From positions 1,054,001-1,118,000 of the forward strand of contig NZ_PYYB01000001.1 in NCBI RefSeq assembly GCF_003044185.1: DNA of 64,000 nucleotides, in the 5' to 3' direction. The position numbers and the translations under genes were made by a program. The stretch is from Paraconexibacter algicola. GTDB lineage: Bacteria > Actinomycetota > Thermoleophilia > Solirubrobacterales > Solirubrobacteraceae. Below the pieces are notes generated by a model. It ran no database searches and was not told the DNA's origin. It saw only the letters and a list, made by a program, of their open reading frames with translations. This document shows, in pieces, positions 32,817-40,719 of the stretch (within the stretch, counting starts at the first letter, position 1; each line of letters begins with the position of its first letter).

Positions 32817-34391
32817 ATGAGCACGACCGTCTACGTGGCGAGCCGCGACACCGCGCGCCGGCTCGACCTCATCACCGCCGTCGAGGCGTCCGCCGACGCG
32901 ACGCTCCGCGGCTCGTCGGACTCCGGCCACACCGCGCTGCACGACCTGCTCGCCGCGGAGGTCGACGTCGCCCTGCTCGACCGGGACCTCCCCGGCATCG
33001 ACGGCGAGGCGATCGGCCGCGCGCTGCGGGACGCGGGCCGGCCGACCCGGGTCGTCCTCGTGGGCCGCGACGACGGACAGGTCGCGGGCGTCGCCGCGGT
33101 CCTCGCGCCGGAGGAGGTCGTGCGCCACCTCGACGCGCTGGTCGCCCCGCGCGAGACGCCCGTCGCGCCCGGCGGCGCTTCGCGCCCGGTCGCGGCGCGC
33201 GACCTGCGCCACGACGGGGGCCTCGCGTCCGACGAGCGCGAGCACCGGATCGCCGTGCACCGCGTCGCCGCGCTGCGCGCCGCCTGCGGCATCGCGGTCG
33301 GGATCTTCGCCGTGGCCGACATGGGCGCGCTGCAGCCGGGGTTCTGGTGGGCATACGCCGGGCTGCTCGTCTGGCTGGTGGTCGGCCTGCTGGTCCTCCG
33401 GCGGCCCGGCGCCCGGCGGCGGGTCGCCGCGGTGACCGTGCTCGACGCGGCCGCGATGTTCGCCCTGATCGAGACCTCGGGCGACGCCACGTCCGCCCTG
33501 CGCTTCCTCCTGCTCATGGGCCCGCTCTGCTACACGCCGTTCGTGCCGCCGGCGACGCTCGCCCGGCTCGTCCCCGTGGGCGCCGCCGCCTACGTGGGGG
33601 CCATCGTGCTCGACGACCTGCACGCGGTCGCGCGCACCGCGATCGTCGAGTGGCTGTTCGTCTACGCCATGGTCGGCGTCTACGCCGTGATGAGCGCGCG
33701 GCTCAACGCGCGCCGGCTCGGCGACGTGCGCCGGCTGTCGGCCGCCCGGCAGCAGCTGCTCGGCCAGCTCCTGACCGCCGAGTTCCGCGAGCGGCGACGG
33801 CTCTCGCAGGACCTCCACGACGAGTCGCTGCAGCTGCTGCTGGCGGCGCGGCAGGACCTCGAGGAGGCCGCGCCCGGCACGCCGCACCCGAGCCTCGCGC
33901 AGGCGCAGCACGCGCTGACCGAGGGCATCCGCCTGCTGCGCGAGACGGTCCACGACCTGCACCCGATCGCCCTCGACCACGGCGGCCTGGACCTCGCGCT
34001 GCACGGCATCTGCGAGCGGCAGGCCCGGCTCGGGGGCTTCGCGGCCCGCGTCACCGTCGCCCCCGACGTCCCGGGCCTGGACGACGAGTTCGTCGTGTCG
34101 CTCGCCCGGGAGCTCGTCACCAACGCGGCCAAGCACGCCGCCGCCGAGCGGGTCACCGTCGACGCCCGCCTCGAGGACGGACGCCTGCTGCTCTCCGTCG
34201 CCGACGACGGCCGAGGCATCCCGGCGGGCCGGCCGGCCGCCGCGCTCGCGGAGGGGCACATCGGGCTGGCGTCCCTCGTCGAGCGGGTCGAGGCCGCGGG
34301 CGGCACCACGACGATCGACTCGACGGTCGGACGCGGGACGACCGTGCGGGTCGCCGTGCCGGTGCGGCGCAGCGACCCGACCGGACCCTGA
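32817..34391 (+). CDS. Membrane histidine kinase (HisKA_3 type) with N-terminal degenerate receiver-like domain
   Basis: 524 residues from ATG 32817. Residues 1-115 resemble a response-regulator receiver (VYVASRDTARRLDLI, LLDRDLPGIDGEAI with Asp55 at the phospho-site position), but the second acidic residue of the first pair and the conserved Lys are missing (VLAPEEVV), so it is probably a pseudo-receiver. About six membrane helices follow (155-300). Then comes a NarL-type dimerisation domain with His334 (RRRLSQDLHDESLQLLL) and an ATPase domain with ARELVTNAAKHA and VADDGRGIP. No LuxR/NarL partner gene is nearby, so it is an orphan kinase. AGGGGG precedes the start. It converges directly (0-base gap) with the sigma factor gene. 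Confidence 0.87.
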   Translation: MSTTVYVASRDTARRLDLITAVEASADATLRGSSDSGHTALHDLLAAEVDVALLDRDLPGIDGEAIGRALRDAGRPTRVVLVGRDDGQVAGVAAVLAPEEVVRHLDALVAPRETPVAPGGASRPVAARDLRHDGGLASDEREHRIAVHRVAALRAACGIAVGIFAVADMGALQPGFWWAYAGLLVWLVVGLLVLRRPGARRRVAAVTVLDAAAMFALIETSGDATSALRFLLLMGPLCYTPFVPPATLARLVPVGAAAYVGAIVLDDLHAVARTAIVEWLFVYAMVGVYAVMSARLNARRLGDVRRLSAARQQLLGQLLTAEFRERRRLSQDLHDESLQLLLAARQDLEEAAPGTPHPSLAQAQHALTEGIRLLRETVHDLHPIALDHGGLDLALHGICERQARLGGFAARVTVAPDVPGLDDEFVVSLARELVTNAAKHAAAERVTVDARLEDGRLLLSVADDGRGIPAGRPAAALAEGHIGLASLVERVEAAGGTTTIDSTVGRGTTVRVAVPVRRSDPTGP

Positions 34392-36143
34392 TCAGTCGTC
34401 GTCCCGACCGCCGCGGCCGCCGCCGCCCTGGCGGTCGGAGGCGCCGCCGGAGCGGTCGTCGGACGCGGGCGCGGACGGCGAGGCGTCCGGCTGCGGCGCG
34501 GTGGTCGCGGTCTCCGGCTCGGCGGTACCGCCGCGGTCCGGGCGCGGGGCCTTGACCTTCTTCTGAGGCTTCGCGACCGCTGCGGGGCGCTCGGTGCGCG
34601 TGCGGTCGTCCGAGGAGCGCCCGGAGCCGCGCTGCTTCTTGGCGCCGCTGCGTCCGCGGTCGGCGGGGCGGGCCGCTCCCTCGCGGGCGGGCTTCGGCGC
34701 GGAGCCCTCCGTGCGCTCGGCCCCCCTGTCGCGCGCGCGCTCGGCGTCACGCTCGCGCTCGCGCTCGCGGCTCTCGCGCCGCCCAGGTCCGCGGCGGGAG
34801 GACTCGGGCCGGTCGCGGTCGCTGCGCGCCGGGCGCTCCTCCCGGCCGTCACGGTCCTCGCGTACGGGCGCCTCGTCGCGGCGGTCCTCGCGGTCCTCCC
34901 GGTCATCGGCCTCCTCGACGGCGGGCCCGGAGGCGCCACCGCCCGGGCCGGCGGAGCCGGCGGTGCCGGGACCGCTCGTCAGCGCGCGCCCGGCCGCGAG
35001 CTCGGCGATCCCGCCGCCGGCCAGCGGGACGATCGCCCCGACCGGCCGGGTGAGGACCGGCCCGCCGGGCGCGGCGGCCGGCGCGGCGGGGGCGGACGCC
35101 GCCGTCGCGGGCGACGTCTCCGCGGCGCGCGGCGGGGCCGCGCGGAGCTCGTGCACCGCGACGTAGCCGGAGCCACCCGCGCCGCCGACGACCGCGAACG
35201 CGGCGAGCGCCTTGACCGCGGCGCCCTGCAGGCCGATCGCGGCGAACGTGCCGCCGGCGCCCCCGGCGGCCACGGCACCCGCACCGGCGATCCCGGCCCC
35301 GGCGACCGCGGCACCGCCACCACCGACCCCGCCCGCACCGGCCCCGCCCGCCCCGGCCCCGAAGACCCCGGCGAGCGCCGAGCTCTTCAGCGCCGCACCC
35401 GGTACGACCGGCAGCAGCACGGCGATCGCCGCGCGCTGGCGCTGGACCTCGAGCTTGAACGCGGTGCAGCCCGCGCACGCCTCGAGGTGACGGCGCAGCT
35501 GCGTGCGGCGCAGCGCCCCGCCGCGCAGGGTGGCGAGCTGCTCGCGGATGTCGGCGCAGTCGGTCTCCCGCGCCTGGCGGGCGCCGTGCAGCTGCTCGCG
35601 GGCCTGGAAGACGAGCGCCTTGACCTTCTCCTTGCGCACGCCGAGGATCACCGCCACCTCGTCGTGGGTGTGCGCCCCGAGCTCGGTGAGGACGAGCGCG
35701 GCGCGCTGGTCGTCCGGCAGTCCGTGGAGGTCGGCGAGCATCGCGCGGAGGTCCTCGCGGCGCTGGACCTCGGCCGCCAGCCCCTCGACCGCGGGCTCGA
35801 CGACGTCGACGTCGGCGTGCTCGCGGCGGGCGCGCAGCACCGTGAGGCAGCGGTTGCGGGCGATGGTGAAGAGCCACGCCTTGAGCTGGATCGGGCGGTC
35901 GTCGGCGCGCAGCGCGTCGTAGGCGCTGAGGCACACCTGCTGCAGCGCGTCCTCGGCCTCCTCGCGGGTGCCGAGCATGTGCCGGCAGAAGGACAGGAGG
36001 CTGCGGTGGTAGCGGTCGTAGACGACCTCGAAGGCCGCCTCGTCCCCGGCGCGGACACGGGCGACCAGCCGCTCGTCGGAGAGCGTGCGGAGAAGCGGGC
36101 GGGGCCGGCTGCGGGATGAAGCGGCTGCTGCCACGAGAGACAT
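34392..36143 (-). CDS. ECF sigma factor fused to zinc-finger anti-sigma-like, membrane and disordered C-terminal region
   Basis: 583 residues from ATG 36143. Sigma region 2 spans about 25-105 (FEVVYDRYHRSLLSFCRHMLG, EDALQQVCLSAYDALR, LKAWLFTIARN) and region 4 about 130-190 (LPDDQRAALVLTELGAHTHDEVA, LGVRKEKVKALVFQAREQL, split). It then carries a zinc-finger anti-sigma (ZAS) motif H219-x3-C223-x2-C226, a Gly/Ala-rich hydrophobic stretch (255-300), a probable membrane helix (310-330) and about 240 residues of Arg/Glu/Asp/Pro-rich disorder. This is a sigma/anti-sigma fusion that could be held at the membrane and released by proteolysis. It is divergent from the alpha/beta hydrolase gene with a 16-bp palindrome between them. 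Confidence 0.85.
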   Translation of the reverse strand: MSLVAAAASSRSRPRPLLRTLSDERLVARVRAGDEAAFEVVYDRYHRSLLSFCRHMLGTREEAEDALQQVCLSAYDALRADDRPIQLKAWLFTIARNRCLTVLRARREHADVDVVEPAVEGLAAEVQRREDLRAMLADLHGLPDDQRAALVLTELGAHTHDEVAVILGVRKEKVKALVFQAREQLHGARQARETDCADIREQLATLRGGALRRTQLRRHLEACAGCTAFKLEVQRQRAAIAVLLPVVPGAALKSSALAGVFGAGAGGAGAGGVGGGGAAVAGAGIAGAGAVAAGGAGGTFAAIGLQGAAVKALAAFAVVGGAGGSGYVAVHELRAAPPRAAETSPATAASAPAAPAAAPGGPVLTRPVGAIVPLAGGGIAELAAGRALTSGPGTAGSAGPGGGASGPAVEEADDREDREDRRDEAPVREDRDGREERPARSDRDRPESSRRGPGRRESRERERERDAERARDRGAERTEGSAPKPAREGAARPADRGRSGAKKQRGSGRSSDDRTRTERPAAVAKPQKKVKAPRPDRGGTAEPETATTAPQPDASPSAPASDDRSGGASDRQGGGGRGGRDDD

Positions 36144-36237
36144 GGACGGGTCTGCTCCGGGTCGGTCAGGGACGTGCGCACACGACCACCAACGCACCAC
36201 ACCGTCGCAGGTTGGCAGGTCGCGTGCCCGACTCCCA

Positions 36238-36253
36238 CATACCCCGGGGTATG
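36238..36253. promoter_or_regulatory. Perfect 16-bp palindrome CATACCCCGGGGTATG, CsoR/CstR-like operator candidate
   Basis: Lies between the sigma factor and alpha/beta hydrolase genes and overlaps the TATGCT -10-like box (36250-36255), six bases before the ATG at 36262. The ATACCCC/GGGGTAT arms resemble operators of CsoR/RcnR-family metal or persulfide sensors. No CsoR gene is in the window. A bound repressor would block the hydrolase promoter. Confidence 0.5.
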
Positions 36254-36261
36254 CTGGACGC

Positions 36262-37155
36262 ATGTCGAGCTTCGTCCACGACGGCCACCGTCTCGCCTAC
36301 ACCGAGCACGGACCGGCCGACGGTCCGCCGGTGGTCCTCGTCCACGGTCTGCTGTTCTCGCAGAAGCTGATGACGCCGGTCGCGCAGGAGCTCGCGCACC
36401 GCGGCTACCGGGCGATCACCCTCGACCTCCTCGGCCACGGGCGCTCCGACCGGCCGCCCGCCATGCAGGAGTACTCGATGGCCGCGTTCGGCCGCCAGAT
36501 CGTCGGGCTGCTCGACCATCTCGGCATCGAGCGCGCCGTGCTGCACGGCCTGTCGCTCGGGGCCAACTCGGCGCTCGAGGCCGCCGTCATCGCCCCCGAC
36601 CGGGTGCAGGGGCTCGTGATCGAGATGCCGGTGCTCGACAACGCGCTGATGGGCTGCGCGATCGGCTTCACGCCGATCATGCTGACGCTGAGCTTCGCCC
36701 GCGCGCCGATGCAGGCGCTCGCCGCGGTCACGCGCCGGATCCCGACCGGCGGCCTCTACTTCGCCGACCTGCTGCTCGACGTCGTCCGCCAGGACCCCGG
36801 GCCGAGCAACGCGGTCTTCCACGGGCTGTTCTTCCACCGCGTCGCCCCGACGCAGGCGCAGCGGCGCGCGATCACCGCGCCGACGCTCGTCGTCGGCCAT
36901 CCGAACGACCCGATCCACCCGTTCAGCGACGCGGACGCGCTCGTGCACGAGATCGCGGGCGCCCGGATGGTGCGCATGCGGTCGATCGTCGAGGGGCGCG
37001 TCCTGCCGGGGCGGCTCGTGCGGGAGATCCTCGGGTTCCTCGAGGAGACCTTCGCGACCGAGGCCTCCCGGTCGGGCCGCACGCGGCGCAACGGGCACGG
37101 TCCGGTCAACGGCACCGTGCGGACGCTCCCGCGCCGCGCGCGCGAGGACCGCTAA
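36262..37155 (+). CDS. Alpha/beta hydrolase
   Basis: 297-residue alpha/beta hydrolase from ATG 36262. VLVHGLLFSQKL (oxyanion), LLGHGRSDRP, nucleophile elbow HGLSLGANSA (Ser), acid region VVGHPNDPIHPF. The expected catalytic His loop near SIVEGRVLPGRL carries no clear His at the usual place, so the triad may be completed elsewhere or the enzyme may be altered. The family includes esterases, haloperoxidase-like and C-C hydrolases; the substrate is unknown. A TATGCT box sits six bases before the ATG inside a perfect palindrome, pointing to tight repression. Its 3' end overlaps the convergent hypothetical gene by four bases. Confidence 0.82.
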   Translation: MSSFVHDGHRLAYTEHGPADGPPVVLVHGLLFSQKLMTPVAQELAHRGYRAITLDLLGHGRSDRPPAMQEYSMAAFGRQIVGLLDHLGIERAVLHGLSLGANSALEAAVIAPDRVQGLVIEMPVLDNALMGCAIGFTPIMLTLSFARAPMQALAAVTRRIPTGGLYFADLLLDVVRQDPGPSNAVFHGLFFHRVAPTQAQRRAITAPTLVVGHPNDPIHPFSDADALVHEIAGARMVRMRSIVEGRVLPGRLVREILGFLEETFATEASRSGRTRRNGHGPVNGTVRTLPRRAREDR

Positions 37156-37697
37156 CGGCGCGCGAGCGGTACGGCGAGCCTCAGCGGGGCGGCCTGCCCC
37201 GCGACGACGAGGACCGCGTCGCGCAGCGGTCGCGCGGGGGCGTCGAGCACGAGCTTGCCGGTGAGCCGCTCCCCCGGGCCGAGCTGCTCGTGCAGCAGCG
37301 GCTTCCAGGGCGAGTAGAGGACCGCGTCCGCCGCCTGCGCCGCGATCGGCAGCGCCGCGCCGCCGGCGAACGCCGAGAACCGCTCGTCGGAGACGGTCAG
37401 GTCGCGGTCGGTGCGGTTCACCAGCGTGACCTTCACGACGAGGTAGGACCGCCCGGTGCGGGCGCGCGGTCCCCCGCCGGCCCGCAGCGGCAGCGCCGCG
37501 CGCTGCTCGGCCGCGGCGGCCTGGACGGCGAGGCCGTCGACGGTGCCCGACGTCGGGGCCGCGAGCAGCGCCGGGCGACTCGGGCTCGACTGGACCGGCA
37601 GCGTCGTGACGACGAGGGCGGTGAGCGCCGCGGCGACGGCGGCGAACGCGCACAGGCGTGCGCGAGGCACCGACCGCAGGAGAGGGGGAACGGTCAT
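37152..37697 (-). CDS. Exported DUF4352-like hypothetical protein
   Basis: 181 residues with an N-terminal membrane anchor or signal peptide (ARLCAFAAVAAALTALVVTTL). The C-terminal ~100 residues look like a DUF4352/TRF2-type Ig-like beta sandwich: GRSYLVVKVTLVNRTDRDLTVSDERFSAF, then LGPGERLTGKLVLDAPARPL (each shown in part). Such domains are extracytoplasmic and often flank transporters or lipoproteins; function unknown. GGAGGG lies before the ATG and TAGTAC (about 37707-37712, minus strand) is a likely -10. It is separate from the following HD-GYP gene on the same strand (56-base gap). Confidence 0.68.
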   Translation of the reverse strand: MTVPPLLRSVPRARLCAFAAVAAALTALVVTTLPVQSSPSRPALLAAPTSGTVDGLAVQAAAAEQRAALPLRAGGGPRARTGRSYLVVKVTLVNRTDRDLTVSDERFSAFAGGAALPIAAQAADAVLYSPWKPLLHEQLGPGERLTGKLVLDAPARPLRDAVLVVAGQAAPLRLAVPLARR

Positions 37698-37753
37698 GCG
37701 CCCTCCAACGTACTAGAAACCGTTGCGTTACCGATGCGACGTGCGTCGCGGTT

Positions 37754-38851
37754 TCAGCAGGTGGGCGCGGAGCCGTCCTCCCGCAGCCCGAGTACCTCGA
37801 GGCGGCCGTCGTCGAGCAGCCGCACCACGGCATCCACGACCGCCGGGTCGAACTGCGTGCCGGCGCAGCGGCGCAGCTCCTCCAGCGCGGACGCGACCGG
37901 CATGCCGCGCCGGTACGGCCGGTCGGAGGTCATCGCCTCGAGCGAGTCCGCCACGAAGATGATCCGGGCCTCGACCGGGATCGACTCCCCGGCCAGCCCG
38001 TCCGGATAGCCCCGGCCGTCGACGCGCTCGTGGTGGTGACGGATCCACACCGCCTCCTCGACGAGCCCGGCGTGATGGAGCATCCGCGCCCCGACCACCG
38101 GGTGCACCTTGATCTGCTCGAACTCCGCGTCGGTCAGCCGGTCGGGCTTCGAGAGGATCGTGTCGTCGATCGCGATCTTGCCGATGTCGTGCAGGAACGC
38201 CGCGCGACGGATGCGCATCACGTGCGCCTCGTCGAGCCCCAGCTCCTGGCCGACCGCGACCGCGTACCGCGCGACGCTCTCGGAGTGGTCGCGCGTGTGC
38301 AGGTGCTGCGCGTCGATCGACTCCACCACCGCGAACAGGTGGGCGAGGATGTCCCCCGACCCCTCGTCCAGCTCGGGGGCGACCGCCTCCCCGGCGACCG
38401 CGCAGAGGTTGCGACCGTGCTCCTTGGCCCAGCGCAGCGCGCGGCGCGCGTGCCGCTCGATCTCCTCGCGCGTGCGGCCGTCGTCCGGGACCGCCGCGAC
38501 GCCGGCGCTCAGCGTCACGCGCCGGCCGTCCAGCAGCGGGCGCCGCGCGACGACCGTCCGCAGCCGCTCGGCCACCAGCAGGCCGTCGAGCCGCCGCGCA
38601 CCGGGCAGCGCCAGGCCGAACGTCCCGCCACCGATCCGCAGCAGCGTGTCGTGCGGGCGCACGAGCGACCGCAGCAGCTCCTCGAGACGGTCCAGCAGCT
38701 CGTCGCCGGCCGCCGGTCCGTGCTCGGCGTTGACCGCCTGCAGCCGGTCGACGTCCAGCAGCACGAGCGCGACCGGGACGGTCTCCCCGGGGCTCTCGCG
38801 GTCCGCCGCCTCGATCGCCGCACGCCGCTCCGCGAACGGCAGGGTGCTCAT
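37754..38851 (-). CDS. Degenerate GGDEF plus HD-GYP domain protein (probable c-di-GMP phosphodiesterase)
   Basis: 365 residues from ATG 38851. Residues 25-155 are a GGDEF fold, but the active-site loop reads GGGTF (74-78) instead of GGDEF, so cyclase activity is unlikely. Residues about 165-350 form an HD-GYP domain with His221-Asp222 (LHDIGKIAIDD), the HHHERVDGRGYPDGL signature (272-286) and RIIFVADSLEAMTSDRPYR. The complete HD-GYP motif supports c-di-GMP hydrolysis, possibly allosterically tuned by GTP bound to the dead GGDEF part. No membrane segment or sensor domain is present, so it is cytoplasmic. It stands alone. Confidence 0.88.
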   Translation of the reverse strand: MSTLPFAERRAAIEAADRESPGETVPVALVLLDVDRLQAVNAEHGPAAGDELLDRLEELLRSLVRPHDTLLRIGGGTFGLALPGARRLDGLLVAERLRTVVARRPLLDGRRVTLSAGVAAVPDDGRTREEIERHARRALRWAKEHGRNLCAVAGEAVAPELDEGSGDILAHLFAVVESIDAQHLHTRDHSESVARYAVAVGQELGLDEAHVMRIRRAAFLHDIGKIAIDDTILSKPDRLTDAEFEQIKVHPVVGARMLHHAGLVEEAVWIRHHHERVDGRGYPDGLAGESIPVEARIIFVADSLEAMTSDRPYRRGMPVASALEELRRCAGTQFDPAVVDAVVRLLDDGRLEVLGLREDGSAPTC

Positions 38852-38936
38852 CGGTCGACCACGGGACGGGGAACGCGCATGACCACTGGATCGGCCGTCG
38901 CGTGGAGCACTTGAGCCCCGGTACCATGGCGGGCAC

Positions 38937-39665
38937 ATGTCGAGTCGCCAGGAAGAGAAGGAAGCGCGCCGCAGGCAGCGCGAAGAGGAGGCGGCGAAGG
39001 CCGCCAAGGCCGAGGCGTCCAAGAAGCGCCTCCAGCTGGTGGCCGGTGTCGCGGTCGCGGTGCTCGCCGTCGGCGGCGTGACCGCCGCGGTCCTCGCGGG
39101 TGGCGGTGGTGGCGGCGGTGCCGGCGATCCCGACGCCAGCGGCAGCGGCCCGACGGTCGCGCTGGCCGCGCCGAAGATCACCGACCTCGCCCAGGCCGCG
39201 AAGGCCGCGAACTGCACGCTGCGCGAGCAGCTGCCCAACGAGGGCAACAACCACGTGCAGGGCGAGGTCACGAGCTACAAGACGAACCCGCCGACCTCGG
39301 GCGACCACAACATCGAGCCGGCCGCCGAGGGCGAGAACCGCGGCGCCGAGTACGAGGCCGGCACCGAGCCCGCCAAGGAGAACTGGGTGCACTCGCTCGA
39401 GCACGGGCGGATCCTGTTCCAGTACGCGCCCGGCACGCCGACCGCGGACGTCACGAAGCTCCGCTCCCTCTACCTCGAGGACTTCCAGGGCGGCAACGGC
39501 TACCACCAGATGCTGTTCCAGAACAACACGGACATGCCGTTCAAGTACGCGGCCGTCGCGTGGACGAACTACATCGGCTGCCAGACGCTCACCGACGAGA
39601 CGATCGACGCGTTCCGCGCCTTCCGCGCGAAGTACGTCGACAAGGGCCCCGAGCTCATCCCGTAG
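38937..39665 (+). CDS. DUF3105 membrane-anchored protein
   Basis: 242 residues. A charged, coiled-coil-like cytoplasmic start (QEEKEARRRQREEEAAKAAK) leads to a single membrane helix (LVAGVAVAVLAVGGVTAAVLA) and a Gly-rich linker. The exported domain is DUF3105: NPPTSGDHNIEPAAEG, VHSLEHGRILFQYAPG and AAVAWTNYIGCQTL. The conserved His residues of NPPTSGDH and HSLEHG could bind metal. Function is unknown in all members; it is widespread in Actinobacteria and Thermoleophilia. TACCAT lies nine bases before the ATG. Confidence 0.85.
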   Translation: MSSRQEEKEARRRQREEEAAKAAKAEASKKRLQLVAGVAVAVLAVGGVTAAVLAGGGGGGGAGDPDASGSGPTVALAAPKITDLAQAAKAANCTLREQLPNEGNNHVQGEVTSYKTNPPTSGDHNIEPAAEGENRGAEYEAGTEPAKENWVHSLEHGRILFQYAPGTPTADVTKLRSLYLEDFQGGNGYHQMLFQNNTDMPFKYAAVAWTNYIGCQTLTDETIDAFRAFRAKYVDKGPELIP

Positions 39666-39686
39666 GCCCCGTGGCCGCGCCGCCGC

Positions 39687-40688
39687 TCAGCGCGGCGCGG
39701 GCGGACCGGGCGGCGACACGATGTCCCGCCCGGTCGGCTGCATCGCCTCGTCGAGCTCCAGCTGCCAGTAGTAGCGCGTGAAGTGCCGGCCGGCGACGAA
39801 CTCGCCGACGTGCGGGTCCGGCCGCTCCCCGTTGGCCATGGCCACGATCAGCTCCGGGTAGGTGCGGCCCGGCAGCGCCGCGTACATCGGGGCCGGGAAC
39901 GCGCCGCCGAAGCGCGTGTTCACGTCGGTGATCCCGAGGCCGAGGTCCTTGTCGCGGAACGCCTGGACCGTGCACGGGCCGCGCACCCCGAGCGCCTCGA
40001 CGACCCGCCGGCCGAGCTCGATCAGCTCCGGGTCGGCGATCGCCGCGCCCTTGATCGACTCCCCGCCCCGCGACTCGAGCATCGTGCGCGGGATGACGTT
40101 CAGGCAGCGGCCCTCGGTGTCGCTGAGGCAGTCCATCGAGAACTCGGGCCCGTCCATGAGCTTCTGGATCATCACCGGCTCGTCGACGTAGTCGACGAAG
40201 AACTCCGCGTCGCGCCGGTCGCGGCACGGGTGGATCGACCGCGCCCCGGAGCCACGGACCGGCTTGACCATCACCGGGTAGTGGTCGGCGATCGCGTCGA
40301 GGTCGTCCGGCAGGACGGTCGGCGGCGACGGCAGGCCCTGCGCGGTCAGCCACAGGTGCGTGCCGTGCTTGTCGTAGGTCGCCGACGCGCTCGCGCTCGG
40401 CGGCACCAGCGCCTCGGGCAGGTGGCCCTCCTCGCGCGCGACCGCGAGCGTCTCGATGTCGAGGTCGGTCAGCGGGACGATCGCGCCGACGTCGTGCTCG
40501 TCGCACAGCGCGCGCAGCGCCGGCACGTAGGCCGGGTCGCGGATCAGCGGGACGCTGCTGCGCACGGTCGCCGCGTACTGCGCGGGCGCCAGCGGCGACG
40601 GGTCGGCGGCGACGACGGTCGTGTGCTGCGCGAACGCGCTGACGATGTCGTAGCGCTTCCCGACACCGGTGAGGAGGACGGCCTTCAT
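39687..40688 (-). CDS. ATP-grasp carboxylate-amine ligase (CarB-like)
   Basis: 333 residues from ATG 40688. The N-terminus MKAVLLTGVGKRYDIVSAF is the Rossmann-like preATP-grasp domain. The ATP-grasp domain shows YPVMVKPVRGSGARSI (glycine loop), EPVMIQKLMDGPEFSMDCL and the metal-binding FRDKDLGLGITDVNTRFGGAFP (split; Asp and Asn ligands). It resembles CarB-type 'ATP-grasp domain' proteins that join a carboxylate to an amine in peptide, amino sugar or surface polymer synthesis. The product is unknown. It is divergent (31-base gap) from the ion channel gene. Confidence 0.85.
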   Translation of the reverse strand: MKAVLLTGVGKRYDIVSAFAQHTTVVAADPSPLAPAQYAATVRSSVPLIRDPAYVPALRALCDEHDVGAIVPLTDLDIETLAVAREEGHLPEALVPPSASASATYDKHGTHLWLTAQGLPSPPTVLPDDLDAIADHYPVMVKPVRGSGARSIHPCRDRRDAEFFVDYVDEPVMIQKLMDGPEFSMDCLSDTEGRCLNVIPRTMLESRGGESIKGAAIADPELIELGRRVVEALGVRGPCTVQAFRDKDLGLGITDVNTRFGGAFPAPMYAALPGRTYPELIVAMANGERPDPHVGEFVAGRHFTRYYWQLELDEAMQPTGRDIVSPPGPPAPR

Positions 40689-40719
40689 GTGGCCGGACTC
40701 TGGCAGGATCCCCGGCTGC

